The notes beneath the pieces are model-generated. The model was not told the origin of the DNA and did no database searches. It saw only the letters and a list, made by a program, of their open reading frames with translations. A stretch of DNA of 64,000 nt from assembly GCF_011397635.1 (NCBI RefSeq), contig NC_064771.1, positions 10,417,379 to 10,481,378 on the forward strand, read 5' to 3'. The position numbers and the translations under genes were made by a program. Below are positions 28,401 through 40,000 of this stretch, in pieces (position 1 is the stretch's first letter; each line of letters begins with the position of its first letter). Source of the stretch: Epinephelus fuscoguttatus. Lineage: Eukaryota > Chordata > Actinopteri > Perciformes > Serranidae.

Positions 28401-31400
28401 GAGAGACATTAGGTGAGGTACAGTATATAAAATGGTCTATATTATAACAACCAACACTACGTTGCTGTGGCAACACCTGAACTGAAACAACAGAACATAA
28501 AACACTTGCATTCAAACAAACAAAATAGGGCTGCAAATAGAAAATATTCTTTATTGCTCAGACCCTGTCTACACTTATATATATATTTCTTTGAAAACAG
28601 ACATTTTTCCCTCCATTAGAAAAGTAATTCTGTCCACACAACATTCGTTTTACAAAATAACTTAGTTCTAGAACATAAACAACTCCAAACTCTCACTGGC
28701 GTCAGTCGTCTTCAGCAGTCTCCTCTCATCACAAAGGTACTGAAGTTTACAGGCTAAGATTACCTTTTTAAAACACCTACTGCAGTTCTCATCATTATTG
28801 ATTCCCCTTCAATATAAGTACTGAGGAGCTCATTCAAAGACAAGGCTGATGCTCTAGACCTGCAAACATTTTCATTCCACTCCTCACAGGCAACAATCTC
28901 AAAATTGGCCCACCAGCTGCTGATTCGACCAGGTGACCGTTGTTTCTTGTTGGCTTAAAACCATTAATGCTGAGGTGGACCGAACAACACTGAGCACAGC
29001 AGACAGCTCTGTTCGTCCATGAAAGCATGCAGCAATACTAAGTTTAAGTGTGAAGTAGTCATTAGACCAAGCATTGCTGACACATATAAACATGTTGGTA
29101 GTCTGCTGTTGTTGTTGATATTGTTTCTGGCATATGCTAATTACACAAAGCAACAATGGGTATGTGCAAATTGAGGAGATGACATCAGTGTTTCCCAAAT
29201 GCTCCAGTGTATCTACAGACACAGAGTAGCCAGGGTTCTGACAGCTCTGCACCTTAGAAAGTGTTTCAAACCCCCCCCCCCGACCTGTAACTCAATTTGC
29301 ATGTAAACAAGAAGGCCAAAACATCTAGGAAAATATCTGTGAACAAAAATATCTGTATATGTGCAGACAGAACCTTATAAACACTAAGTGTTTAGTTAAT
29401 ATTTCAGTCAATAAAATAACAGAAAACAGTGAAAAATGCACACTGTAACTTCCTTAAATTGCTTTTCAATTCAAACACGTATGAACCTGAGCCACATGGT
29501 CGTGGATGCCTCCCAGCGCCATCATGCGGAGAGTGTGTAACGCCATCTGAAGAGCCTCAACCCCCTCTGAGGTGGAGCGATTCACAGACCAGTAGGACAT
29601 GAGGAACATCAGATTCACTATGGAGGAAGGGAGGGAGATACATATAAGTAGAGAAAGAGTCTGGTGAAGAGGACTCAATAGACATAACAGGGCTGCAGTA
29701 CTTGCTGAGTCTACAGTACCTGGTGTGGGGAACTTTGGAGCCTCTCTGAAGCCACCATACTCCTCCTCGTAGGAATGCGCCAACTGCTGGAAGCAGCGAT
29801 TGGCAACATCTGGGGCCAGTGGAGGACTCTCTCCTGGGTTTGCAGCGACGGCGGTGCCTTTCTTTAAAGCGTCAAGGATCCTCTCTCCACTGGACTCCAA
29901 GGAAGCTCGGTTATTCTGCCACTGAGGATCACAAGTCATGCTTGTCATATTTAGGTGTGACAATGATGCTGAGAACAAACAAGAACAAAAGATGTACTTT
30001 GTAAAACACTTACCTGTTCCATGATTCTGGTGAGAACTGTTTTAAACCCCGGCCTTCTCGCACGGTCTGAGGGAGGGAAGTAAGTGCCTCCAATGAAAGG
30101 CCGCAGGTCAGGGGTCAACCACACACTCATGGGCCAACCTCCACCTCCACTTGTTGCCTGCAGACATGAGCAACCAACAGTCATGAGAGAGCATCAGCAG
30201 AGGAAAAAATAAATACAACAGGCTTGTGTGAGAAAACCTAAATAAAACCGCACATGTACACACACCTGTACAAAGGTCATGTAGACCTTGTCGACATCGG
30301 GTCTCTCTTCTCTGTCTACTTTGATGCACACAAAGTTGTCACTCAGGATTTTGCCAATTTCCTCATCTTCGAAAGACTCCCTCTCCATAACATGGCACCA
30401 GTGGCACGTTGAGTAGCCCACTGATAGTCAGAGAGAGAAAGATTTAGTGTCATTTCCTGTACATGCACATACATCATATCAGAGGTACATGTAAGTATGA
30501 TTTATATGGAGCAGCTCTCTTCTGTTAATACCAAAACACAAAGTGGCCATGTGTGAGAGAGGCTTCCTACCTGATAAAAAGATTGGTTTGTCTTCAGTCT
30601 TTGCTTTGTCAAAAGCATCTTGTCCCCATGGGTACCTGAAACAGGCATGAAATTCATTTACAAAATTATATTGGATTTCTGAAATGTGTATCCATCAGAT
30701 TTTTTAAAGGCACTCACCAGTCAACAGGGTTGTGTGCATGCTGCAGCAGATAGGGCGACCTCTCCTTGGCTAACCTGTTGGTGTGTCTGTGAGGGGAGGA
30801 TAACGGCTCTTCACCCCCTGACGCCATGCTCATGAAGACAGATGAACTGGACACACAAACATATTTAGAATTTTAGACGCTGTTTGTTTGCCACAATGTG
30901 GAGAAATCTGCACAACATCACAGACATCTTTAAAAGATTTATTTTGTGTGCGTTTAGTTACTCCAGATATCCTATTGAGCAGAAGATCTGATTTCTACAG
31001 AAGAACTTTTTTCATTCATTATCATGGTACTTTAATACCTCTGCATGCCATGAATTAAAAAATATTATTGACTTCTTTTATGTGAATGGCATTAAAGGGT
31101 AACTTCAGCATTTTTCAACCTGGACCCTATTTTCCCATGTTTTTGTGTCTACATGACTGATATGAACAACAATTTCTTTATTTAGTCCAGCAATAAAAGA
31201 GAGGGCTGCAGCCAGCAGCTGTGACACGCCTGCAATTTATCCAGATGGGGCAACTGCGCACCGTCACTGTAAGTCCATTAAAAGTGATTATTTTTGCCAC
31301 AGACAGGTTCAGGTCATTATTATTTCAAGTGTTTCTTTACCTTTCACTTGATCCAGTCAGTTTGTTACTGTGTTTATGCCTCGTTCTGAAATCTCACAAG

Positions 31401-34400
31401 AGGTGACTTGTTGCAGTAAGAGAACACTGGAAACACGTGTGAGAGGGAACAGTGTGTCGTGTTGAAGAATAGAAAACATAGCTTAGCCTAATTTAAAAGA
31501 CTTTAAATGTCACAGATGATTATACAGCTGATTTCAACAATGACGATTAAGCCTTTGAATTCAACAGCCACCCATATTTATTTGAGCCAGATTACACATC
31601 TCGTGAGATTTCGGAAGGAGACTCGGACACAGTAACAAACAGACAAGATCAAGCAAAAGGTAGAGAGACACTTCAGACACTTACGAAAACAATCTAAGCT
31701 TGTCTGTGGGATTCATTTCATACCCATTTTTAATAGCCTACAATTGCCCCATCTGGTTACATTGTGAGTGTTGCACAGTTGCAGTCCTCTCTCTCTCTTA
31801 ATACTGGACTAATTAAAAAAAAATTTAAAAAAAAGACTGTTCATAACAGTCACTTAGAGTGCTTTCACACCTAACCTGTTGGGTTTGGTTAAAACAAACT
31901 TGGTCCGTTTGTGCAGTTACTACAGTTTATTTGGGCTGGTGTCAAAGCTATCATTCAAACCCTGATGCAAACAAAACAACTGAACCCAGACCACTTGAAA
32001 AGGTGGGTCTTGGTCAGCTCCCAAGCATACTGGTGCAGTTCGTTTGTGGTGTGAAAGAAAACAAACCACTCACGGGATTTTATGGTATCAGACAGGTGAT
32101 TTTAACAGGATTTCAACAGCTAAATCAAAATGAATCTGCTGATCATAAAATCAATCTCATAACTGATCCTGATAAAGGCCATGTATATCCCATAACCTAT
32201 TCATGCTGATGCATACGTGTAACCATAGTAACACATATGCCCATCATCCATCCATCCATTTTCATCTGCTTATCCCGGGCCAGGTCACAGAGGCAGCTGG
32301 CCAAGCAATGCACCCCAGACGTCCCTCTCCCCAGCAACACTTTCCAGCTGCTCCTGAAGGGATCCCGAGGTGTTCCCAGGCCAGACGAGATATGTAATCC
32401 CTCCCGCGTTTCCTGGGTCTACCCCGGAGAATCCTAACAGTGGGAAATGCCCGGAACACCTTTAACGGGAGGCACCCAGGAGGCATCCTGATCAGATGCT
32501 CATCGGCACGGGTATTTTGCCTGATTAAAAGGCTGGTAAAACTGCCGTGATTGTATCCAACCATGTGTACACTGTCGGTTCATTAACTCTGTTAAAAAGC
32601 GTGACAGTGATCCAAAAGTATTAAGCCCTGAGTCATTGCTGTACAAGACACCTTCTTTTCATCCTGTCTCTATATTAGTCACATTCATAACATGAAATCA
32701 ATTTGCAGTGTAATAATAGCCTACTAATAATGCTTACAATCAGTTCTTTCTCCATCAGCTCTTTGTGACACCAAAGACTATAAGTATAAATGCTTGAGAA
32801 GCCGAACAGGGCTACATAAACTTCTGTCAGTCACCAGAATTTGATTTCTTCATGTGGGTCCTGATGTTGCAGGATGACAAACACCAAAACTGTCCAATCA
32901 AGGAGTTACCTGTCAGTCGGTGGAAGCTCATGTTTACTCCTCTTGATTCATTTGTAAAAAGTCAGTGTGAACAGGGGCTGAACCAGATAACCTGAATTAC
33001 AGGTGTGAAAGCAATCTTTGACACAAAAACAGGAGGAAATATGGTCCAGGTTGAAAAATGCTTTAACAGCTATGTACAAGAAAATGATTGCATTGCTCTT
33101 GCGTTAGCCTTTACACTGATGGTGCCAATCCTAATCAGAGAATATGGTATCCCTAGTGGCTGTATTATTAAGCTTCATTTAAACTCCAACTGAAAAACCG
33201 CTGCACATTTTAATGCTAGGCAAAGATGTGTGTCCCTGCAATAATATTTCACTCTTAACAAATGTTTTGTATGACACAGACTGGCATGTCACAGCAGGGA
33301 AAACACAGGTGTAATTATTAATGTTAGAAATGGCTGCAATGCATTAAGGTTGCTCCAGTTGCAGTGTTGTTTCCACACTGGGTCAGTTAAAAAGTTTTTG
33401 GCCACTCACGAACTAATGATACATGTACTGTGGTTCTCCTGCTATAACATGTCAAATGTTCTGCTGTCAAAAAGGTGTATGGCAGTTTCTGTTACAGAAA
33501 AGAGCAACACTGATTGCTGATGTAATATTAACTCATTAAGAGCAATCCATGCTTTGACAGCGTGGAGCTTACCTAACGTTTAACTTCACTACAATAGTCT
33601 AGTTGTATAAATCGGCATGCATGCTATTAAAATAAAGTTTTATCACGCTGCCAGTTAGCTGATATTGAAGAGGGTTGTTCAGCAGCTCCCTGCAGCTGCA
33701 GTGGCTGTCAAGCACCGTAGCTGTTAGCTCAAGGACAGTCATGTCGAATCCCATTGAAATATTCGCTACGTGAATGTTACTTTGCTTATAAACAAAAATA
33801 CATGTGCCGGAAAAAAAACTGAATACACTGTCTGATATTTTAGACATTTTCGTAAAATTCGGCCGAAATAGCTATGAAAAATGCATTTGATTTTACTAAA
33901 TGTAACCCTAAGGCACTTAGCTAGTTTGTACCATTAGCAGTGCAGCTGGGAAAACGGTTGAAAAAGCTGCTGAACTACTGGAAAAAGTGTCGCTTGTTGA
34001 TTTGTGTAGTTACACCGAATTAACATACAAGGCATTCGGACCCTAGTAAAATGTCTGTTATCACAGTAGCTAGTCTCCTGGCTAAAGTTAACGCTAGGGA
34101 AATATTAAATTGTATGATTTTGTATTGGAGTTTCGCGCATCTCAACTCGTCCAAAAGCACGCCAACAATCGTCGCAACAGCTACCACGCGACAATAAACA
34201 CAGCACAAACATGTTGACGCTTTATTCACTTTGTTGTAAACTCAGGCATGTTTGCTGCAACATCTCAAAGTGACGCACATCTACCGTTAGCAACCCATTA
34301 GCCGTGGTGGCTTTACCTGAGGTGGTAGGCCGGCTGGGGATGGCGGTGGAGCGGTGACCTGCCGCTTGGTGGGTGGGGAAATTGTCTGAAACACCTAATG

Positions 34401-34516
34401 TTACCCCCCGAGCTCTGTTGTGGACCGTCCGCTGCCAGGAAAGCTGCAGTTAAAAGGCGTGCAGGCTCCACGCGGCTATTTCTGGACGCCGACCGACGCC
34501 ATGCTAGTCTTAACAT
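1444..34516 (-). CDS. spata20: spata20, spermatogenesis-associated protein 20 (thioredoxin-like, DUF255/YyaL family); 3' end outside window
   Basis: Fifteen coding exons, read from high to low coordinate: 34317-34516, 30718-30846, 30571-30635, 30266-30420, 30014-30157, 29720-29921, 29487-29617, 28288-28392, 27655-27729, 25016-25228, 24574-24766, 22498-22666, 13116-13324, 4554-4753, 1444-1524. All have AG/GT borders and phases that join without a stop, giving 757 residues. Family members are about 790-800 residues, so roughly 45 C-terminal residues lie left of base 1. Residues 1-66 are Arg-rich with few acids, suggesting a mitochondrial presequence. The thioredoxin-like domain covers about 96-220, with CHWC at 137-140 (motif STCHWCHVM) and GGWPM near 189-193. 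The rest matches the helical YyaL/glycosidase-like region ([63 protein letters not shown]). The protein is testis-enriched in mammals, and its biochemical reaction is not established. A second Met at 72 could start a form without the presequence. Confidence 0.95.
1525..4553. other. spata20 intron
   Basis: AT-rich noncoding sequence between exons 4554-4753 and 1444-1524. I see no second gene, no long open frame and no clear transposon ends. Short frames in it are not supported. Confidence 0.7.
5764..5778. promoter_or_regulatory. Perfect estrogen-response-element-like palindrome
   Basis: AGGTCACAGTGACCT matches the consensus AGGTCAnnnTGACCT exactly. It overlaps TGACCTTTGACC (5773-5784), a DR1-type half-site pair. 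The match is direct; activity in this intron is unproven, and the site belongs to a repeat. Confidence 0.4.
5892..5906. promoter_or_regulatory. Second perfect estrogen-response-element-like palindrome
   Basis: AGGTCACAGTGACCT again, about 128 bp after the first and at the equivalent position of the next repeat unit. Function is inferred from motif only. Confidence 0.4.
6235..6360 (+). repeat. Dispersed teleost repeat (TTTATTTAACCAGATAAAACC type)
   Basis: The run 'tttatttaaccagataaaaccaac', then 'tgagatcaaatctcttttacaa' and 'gacctggccaagaggcg', matches a widespread fish interspersed repeat in wording and order. The family assignment is from memory of the motif, not a search. Confidence 0.5.
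7372..7415. repeat. (CA)n microsatellite
   Basis: About 22 uninterrupted AC/CA units in a spata20 intron. Confidence 0.97.
10850..11090. repeat. Dispersed intronic repeat fragment
   Basis: Shows the phrasing 'ccatggcaatccatccaaaagttgttgagatatttt' and 'gtggatcagtgatcaccgtgtcc', typical of a high-copy teleost repeat. A related stretch at 12080-12360 has similar 'caactattgaatggattgcca' wording. Boundaries are approximate. Confidence 0.45.
12080..12360. repeat. Dispersed intronic repeat fragment, related to 10850-11090
   Basis: Contains 'aaatatcgacaactattgaatggattgccaaaaactttggtgcagacttt' and 'tccctcaggatgaactgtaatagctttggt', the same class of wording as the upstream copy. Ends not resolved. 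Confidence 0.45.
12525..12720 (+). repeat. Dispersed repeat, copy A
   Basis: Resembles 15375-15560 in the same orientation. Shared words are 'tgccaagaactgcag/acag', 'ggctggctc/ggttggctc', 'acagc(a/c)(g/a)aaataaacatgttta/acacgttta' and 'cagcctggtacaaa/cagtcttgtgcaaa'. No ends or coding capacity seen. Confidence 0.6.
12766..12785. repeat. (CT)n microsatellite
   Basis: About ten CT units. Confidence 0.9.
15375..15560 (+). repeat. Dispersed repeat, copy B
   Basis: Second copy of the repeat at 12525-12720 (same order of shared words, diverged). No coding capacity. Confidence 0.6.
15979..16500 (-). mobile_element. RTE/Rex3-like LINE 3' fragment, 5'-truncated
   Basis: The minus strand encodes the end of a non-LTR retrotransposon polyprotein: [40 protein letters not shown], then [14 protein letters not shown] and (in another frame) [20 protein letters not shown]. 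The frame shifts partway (main frame 16001-16498, second frame 16044-16268), so it is dead. On the element's own strand it ends in a GGATGGATGG-type tail (plus strand 'atccatccatctatcc' at 15979), typical of this fish LINE class. Clade name is from motif memory. Confidence 0.75.
17720..18030. mobile_element. 311-bp MITE with inverted ends and TTAA-type target
   Basis: The left end reads AGGTCCAGTGTGCAGAATTTAG and the right end, reversed, AGGTCCAGTGTGTAGGATTTAG: 22-bp inverted repeats with two differences. Flanks are CTAA (17716-17719) and TTAA (18031-18034), consistent with a TTAA duplication that has since mutated once. No coding frame. TTAA targets fit piggyBac or Kolobok; the AGG terminus favours a Kolobok-like group, which is inference. 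Confidence 0.8.
20546..21250. mobile_element. 705-bp nonautonomous DNA element (GAGGGTGCTTTCACACCT ends)
   Basis: Left end GAGGGTGCTTTCACACCT and the inverted right end GAGGGTGATTTCAGACCT match at 16 of 18 positions. The inner words 'tttggttcggttcaatcgaac' and 'gtttgtttgtggtg' recur in the related element at 31857-33016. No intact transposase; target duplication not clear. Confidence 0.7.
21963..21989. repeat. (CAA)n microsatellite
   Basis: About nine uninterrupted AAC/CAA units. Confidence 0.95.
22667..30013. other. spata20 central introns between short exons
   Basis: Introns separating the spata20 exons from 24574-24766 to 29720-29921. Within them I see an AT-rich stretch (23330-23660), a diverged direct-repeat pair (23850-24198), a 12-base T run near 26760, and a C run at about 29270. 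The 2.4-kb intron 25229-27654 shows no recognisable element. No second gene. Confidence 0.6.
23850..24198. repeat. Two-copy diverged direct repeat (spacing about 205 bp)
   Basis: The first copy (about 23850-23990) and second (about 24060-24198) share 'taatattttgcaagt/tagtacttgcaagt', 'gtggtgctccatggt', 'tgtgactaaatagt', 'gagccct(t/g)cag' and a closing 'cactatc'. A local segmental repeat with clear divergence; no coding potential. Confidence 0.7.
31857..33016. mobile_element. DNA element with GAGTGCTTTCACACCT ends, nested in the outer TTAA element
   Basis: Left end GAGTGCTTTCACACCT and the inverted right end GATTGCTTTCACACCT differ at one of 16 positions. The same family as 20546-21250 by termini and inner wording ('ttcgtttgtggtgtgaaa'). 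It is itself interrupted by an RTE-like LINE end (32238-32512). Confidence 0.75.
32238..32512 (-). mobile_element. RTE/Rex3-like LINE 3' fragment, innermost insertion
   Basis: The minus strand encodes [18 protein letters not shown], then [20 protein letters not shown], a second copy of the family at 15979-16500 and in the same orientation. The 3' tail is seen on the plus strand as 'catccatccatccattttc'. 5'-truncated and noncoding as it stands. Confidence 0.75.
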
Positions 34517-37028
34517 CCTAATCCAGCAAAGTGTCTAGCTTAGTTGATTTAGCGAGCTAGCGTCAGCTAACGTTACTTTGTTTCCACAGACCAGCCAAAA
34601 CTTCCAGGCATGAGGTTAACATTTTATTGCAGTACCATGAGTTGACACATGACAGCGCGCCAACAGGTCAGGGACACTCAAAACAATCACAGCGTGTGTT
34701 GGTTTCTATAATAATACATCAATGTTTTTGAGAGAAGGAAGTCATTGAAAGCATTGTAAAGGGAAATGGGGAGAAAATTAGGGGAGACTGGGTGTGGTTG
34801 TAACGGCACCACTTGAAAAAAGTGATAACCAATAAGTCATGTAATGCATTTATTGTATGACCCCTTCTTCCCTAACCATGCATGTTAAATTTTATAGAAG
34901 TATGCAGCATTGCAGCTGCTACTGATTTTCAGGAATGAAACTATTTTTTCCAACAAAGTCCATATTTTGATTGGTCCTGATACTGCTGAAGTTAGAATTA
35001 TGTAGGATCCTACAATACCAGAGTAGCAACACACACTGGTCAAGCGGAAAGTTGGTCACGTGCCCTCTAGTGACGAGATAGCGAGTTGCATGTCTGACCA
35101 AGAACTGACTGAACTTCAGTATTGCTGCATTGCTGCCGACCAGGAATTCTTGTGCGCCCTATGACCAAGACACCTAAAAGTAAAAACAAGGCCATTTTGA
35201 TCAACTTACAAGCAAGTGCGCATCAGACATACTGTTAGTGAACGGGTTTTCTGGTCGGAAAGGTAAAGCCCTCATGCCCCACTAGAGGGCGCGTGAGGCT
35301 AAACTTCAGCATACCACAGGAGTCAATGGAAGTGTCGTCACTCTGGTATTGTAGGGTCCTAGAATTATGTAACTTGTATCAGAGACTATGATCGGGTAAA
35401 ACATGAGGCATTTCATCTCTGATCATTTCAAACCACCATGCTGCAATAGCTGGCTGAACCCTGGCTGACAGGAGTGGGAATGGTTTTAGCACCCCAATGA
35501 CAAGTAGGCTAACATTTTCTCTATTCATCTTACTCTTTTTTTTCAGCCTGCCAGGAGCGTTGGTGAGAAAAACTGACAGGGGTCTGCTTGCACACGTACT
35601 TAAAGCTGCATCAGATGAGGTAAGGCAGGGAAAGACAGATACTCAAAATAATAATAGATAAATAATAAAAATGCAAAAAAGATAAAAAACAACAACAAAG
35701 CTTCGAGGAAAGAGGTTCATTCAACCCATTCTCATCCCAACTCATCAAACACCGCCACTTTGACAGTGAACCTGAATGTCAAAACATGACAGGCTAGGTA
35801 GCTGTTTGGGTTCGTGGTGTGACAAAGATGAGCCAGACTATCATGTTAGTTGACCCCAGGCTTTAATTGCACCCGTCCAGAATGCAACAGTGTCAGGTGG
35901 AAAGGAACACACACAAAGCATGCTGGGAGATTACTGACCTTACAAGAAGTGCACTACCACTGAACATCCAATAGGTGGTGCTAGAATATCACCTGTAACT
36001 GTAGCCTCATGTCTGTTTTAGACATTCACAGTCTTGATTGATGATCGTTACATGTATTGTGAGGAAATGTACAGTTTCTGCTAACTCCATACATACAGTC
36101 TTTATCAAAATAAACTTACTACATAGTTTAACACTTTGTTTTATGATTATTTCCTTGGGTTTATGAAACAAAACTTCCTGGTTAAGTATAGGCTACAAAA
36201 GCATGTGGTGAGGTTAATAAAAAACATCATGGTTTGGTTTAAAATAAGTACAGTTCTTACTAACATAATGTCATTTCACCCGACATACATAATGGGACAT
36301 ATGTCACCGGTGTAGCATGCTGCACATACTAGCACACTACATTGTTGTTAAAATATCTCCATTGACTTTTGGGTTCACATGGGAAACTGCAGGCTCCTGG
36401 GTGAAAGTCCGGTGTTTCCTTGTACCATCCACCCTATAGGGACGTTTTCACACTTTATGTGTTGGTACTTTCCTGCAGCTTCAGAAATAGCCGCCCCTCA
36501 GTGCGTATTGCACTGCTGTGAAGTGATGCCAACATTCACTGACAAAGCAGCAGTATTTGATGAGTTCAATTGTTGTTGGCGGCATCAGAAATAGAATCCC
36601 CCATGTGCGTATCAAACCACAAAAGGTGCCTTTATGCGTCAATATGTGACAAAGCAGCGACGAGTGGGAGTGAAAACGGGCTGGATCAACACAGCTGTCC
36701 TTTGTGGGAGATCACAGCAGTCAAAAAGTCTTCAATGTGCAGCAAGACAATGTCTTGATTGAGGCAGCACACTTGTATTTTTGACTCACTGAGCATCAGA
36801 AAGGTGCAAGTTAGCATGTTAGACCTTAGTGGGAATTGGTTATTAGTTTTACTTAGTGTATTTTTTGTTAGTGTATGGTTTTTAATTCTACAGTCTTATT
36901 TAAGAAATAAGGATGCTTGATGCCAAAATTTGACAGCTCTAACACAAAAAATCAGTGTTACAACCATACCCAGTCTCTCCTTCAAAGAAAAAACAAAAGT
37001 GAAAGGTGAAAAGTGGAATGTGTTTCCA
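34517..37028. other. Intergenic region between spata20 and the PLCXD gene
   Basis: Lies 5' of spata20 and 3' of the PLCXD gene (both on the minus strand). It should contain the spata20 promoter; I see no TATA box placed convincingly. It holds the MITE at 35003-35361. The stretch 36360-36760 looks repeat-like ('gcttcagaaatagccgccc', 'ggcatcagaaatagaatccc') but I cannot define it. Confidence 0.6.
35003..35361. mobile_element. hAT-like MITE, 359 bp, with perfect 8-bp target duplication
   Basis: Left end TAGGATCCTACAATACCAGA; the inverted right end is TAGGACCCTACAATACCAGA, one mismatch over 20 bp and matching two bases further. Both flanks are GAATTATG (34995-35002 and 35362-35369). An 8-bp duplication is the hAT hallmark. 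There is no transposase frame. It sits about 490 bp upstream of the spata20 start codon. Confidence 0.88.
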
Positions 37029-40000
37029 CTATGCTTTCACATTCTTCAAAGTATTGAGATTAACAATCGTTGAGACGAAGTCGTCACGAGTCACCAAGTC
37101 TGAGCCCACAATGTTCATAGGTGTTTTGTGACCTTGCTGTTTGACCCACCGCAGCAGCCTTGGCAGACTCCTCTGTACGACGTTGGCAAAGTTGTCACAA
37201 AAGCGAAGGATGTACAAGAGTATCTTGACATTACTTGGCAGTGTCAGGTTCAGGCCACACACAAAGAAACCTGCAGGTCATGGAGGGCAAATGAAAACTC
37301 AGCAATCATTTCATGGAACAGAACATCATTTTTAAAATGGCTCAGTTATTCATAAATAACAGCAATGAAGACATTATCAGCCCTTGTCACCATGTAGAAA
37401 GCGAACCCCTTATTGTTAAAAACAGCTCATTGAGCCACAAGAGCAGAGAAAACTCACACTGAAATGGCCGTGCTGTTTCCAAAACCCGCCGAATTTCCAT
37501 TTCAACTTTTGTGGTGTCCATACTGTTGCCGTAGTAATAAGGTATTTTACTCCATAGCTCAAAGTGCTGTTGTGCCGGATGATCATATGACACTATAACG
37601 TTCGTGCCTTTGTCCCAGCACCTCTTCAGTGTAGGGATGATTTCCCGGTGTGATACCTTAAAAGATTTTATTATGGAAGTCGTATTAAGCTCAAGTTGTT
37701 TTTATGTGAAAACCATCTTGCTGTAGGTACTTTAAATATATATTTACTTATTGATCTTAAAGGAAAGTTTCAGTATACTTTACCCTTTCACGGAGTTTGG
37801 CTCCAAACAAGGTCTTGATGAAGCTGATAAGATGGCTGTGGAGCTTATCTTCGTTATTTTTGTCGAACCCTTTGAAGTTGGATAAAGCCAGGATTAGGAT
37901 CTCTTTGGGGTGCTTCTCTGCCCAGTCGTTCATGACCCTGAGAACAGTCTGATCACAATGGCAGAAGGAAAGTTTTTAATACAGTTGGCGTCAATTATAG
38001 ATATCGTTTCCATTGTACCTCTTTACTTTGATATACTTTTTCATTTGGTTTGACTTATTTAAAAGTAAAATGCTCTCTACATTTTATTGGATCATTTCGA
38101 TTTTTTATTGCTCATGGTAAAATGTTAATGGATGGTCAAATATCAAAAAATAGCTCAACTGCAAACCAACTGCAAAAGTTACTAAGTTATTCTGATCTCA
38201 TCTGACCTCTGTTATGCACAATGAGTCAACTTTTGTCTAAACTTGAGAGGGATGATGAAATCTTTTGCTGACTGACGTAACACAGCAATGTTCAGGGCCG
38301 TACCCAGGATTTTAGAAATACTGAGGTCATGAGTTCATGTCCCCTCTCATATGCCCCCCATACCAAAAATCTCTAAAATGTCATTTAAAAGTTTTTTTTA
38401 GGCACATTATATGTCTTATCTATTTGGCTATTTGCGCCGTCATATTTTCTGTACATTATTTTTGTTGTTTGTTTCTTTATTTATACATTTATTGAAATAA
38501 AAGTTAAGGGTTTAAAAATACTGGAAGCCTATAAAGTAAAAAGTCCTGATACCACAGATCACTTATGATCCACAGAGATTGATTTCCTCCTAAATATTTA
38601 TTGATGTATAAACATAGATGGATTACTAATTGGGCCTACAGAGCATAGGCCCAGGGGCACATAATGTCAGGGGCCCCCTTGGTCACCTGCAAAATGTCAC
38701 TCAAATTGACATGTACTGACCTCTAAAAGACACAAAATGACTGCAGAGAAATACAAAGGAACTACAAAGAGACCCACTAAGCAGACACAAATATACCTCA
38801 GACAAAAAATGACTTTATAGAGACAAAAATAGCTACAAAGCGATGCAAATGAACTACAAAGAGACACAAAAAACTACAAAAGGACACAAATATACCTCAA
38901 AGAGACACAAAATGACTTCAGAGAGATGCAAATTAACTACTAAGAGACACAAAACAACTAAAGACACAGATATACCTCAAAGAGACTCAAAATAACTTCA
39001 AAGAGATGCAAATGAACTAAAAAGAGACACAAATATACTTTAGAGAGAGACAAAATGACAGAAAAGACACACAAGATAAGCATACATGCGAAGGAAATAC
39101 AAAGGCACAGAAAAAATACCAAAAAAGACACAAATATACCTCAAAGAGACACAGAATAAATACAAAGAGACACAACATTACCACAAAAAGATGCACACAG
39201 ACTACAAAGAGATGCAAAACAAACAAAACTAGTCCATCCATACCCACTGGCAGCTTTGTCACCTTCTACCTATGCCAGTCCTCCTTGCCTATGTGCAGTT
39301 TCACATAGATTGACCATGTCAGTGAGTAGAAAAACATGGGACAGACAGAATGACTGACTGACAGAATGACGCAGTTTCTGTGATTGTGTACAGCATACCA
39401 TATCATGACTTAGTTATACCAAAAAATAAAAAAGCCAACATTCAGCCACAGGGGGAGCCACAGCAATCGGTCACATTTTAGCCATTTTTAAGCATTTTGC
39501 TGTTGTTATAGCGCCACCCAGTTGCCAATTAGAGTTAAATTTCTCCGATCACCTTGAGGTGTCCCGTTCTACATATCGACCAAGTTTAGTAAAAATCAAT
39601 AAGAAATTAGCTCTCTAGTGCCCCCATTTTGTTTGATCAGGTCAATAATGGACGGGTCCCCTCAGATTATGTGTGGTCATATGCCTACAAAGTTGCATGG
39701 TGATCGGTGAAACCCTTGAGATGTTATACACCTTTATGTGATGAGCCACGCCCTCCGCAATATTCATTGCCTTATAGAAGCTCAGTTTTAGTAAGTTTTC
39801 CAACTTTTGCCAAGAGGGAACTTTAGATATTGGTCCCTAGATTATGTTCACCGAGTTTCATGCAGATCGGTCACACTTCAAGATCAATTTGAAGTTTTTT
39901 TCAAAAAATTCAAAATGGCGGAAAATCTATATGACCGGAAGTTATGGGTTCTTGATGCAAATTTGTTCCTCATGAGGAGAGGCGTCTCTGTGCAAAGTTT

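Larger units (their letters stand above)
31096..33062. mobile_element. Outer TTAA-target DNA element, interrupted
   Basis: Left end 'gcatttttcaacctggacc' plus a following 'tgtttttgtgtc' recurs inverted at 33021-33062, giving imperfect terminal inverted repeats of roughly 45 bp. Both ends abut TTAA (31092-31095 and 33063-33066). The right end lacks about 8 bp present at the left. Most of the interior is a second element (31857-33016), leaving only about 46 bp of the outer element on the right. Confidence 0.75.
30847..34316. other. spata20 intron 1 with nested transposons
   Basis: The nested block occupies 31096-33062 (see separate entries). Sequence 33070-34316, up to exon 1, shows nothing I can name. 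Confidence 0.65.

Noticed and set aside
39017-39262. Minus-strand 81-residue hydrophobic frame resembling a multi-pass membrane peptide
   Set aside because: It is an antisense reading of the ACAAAGAGACACAAA tandem repeat; the composition comes from the repeat, and there is no splice or gene context.
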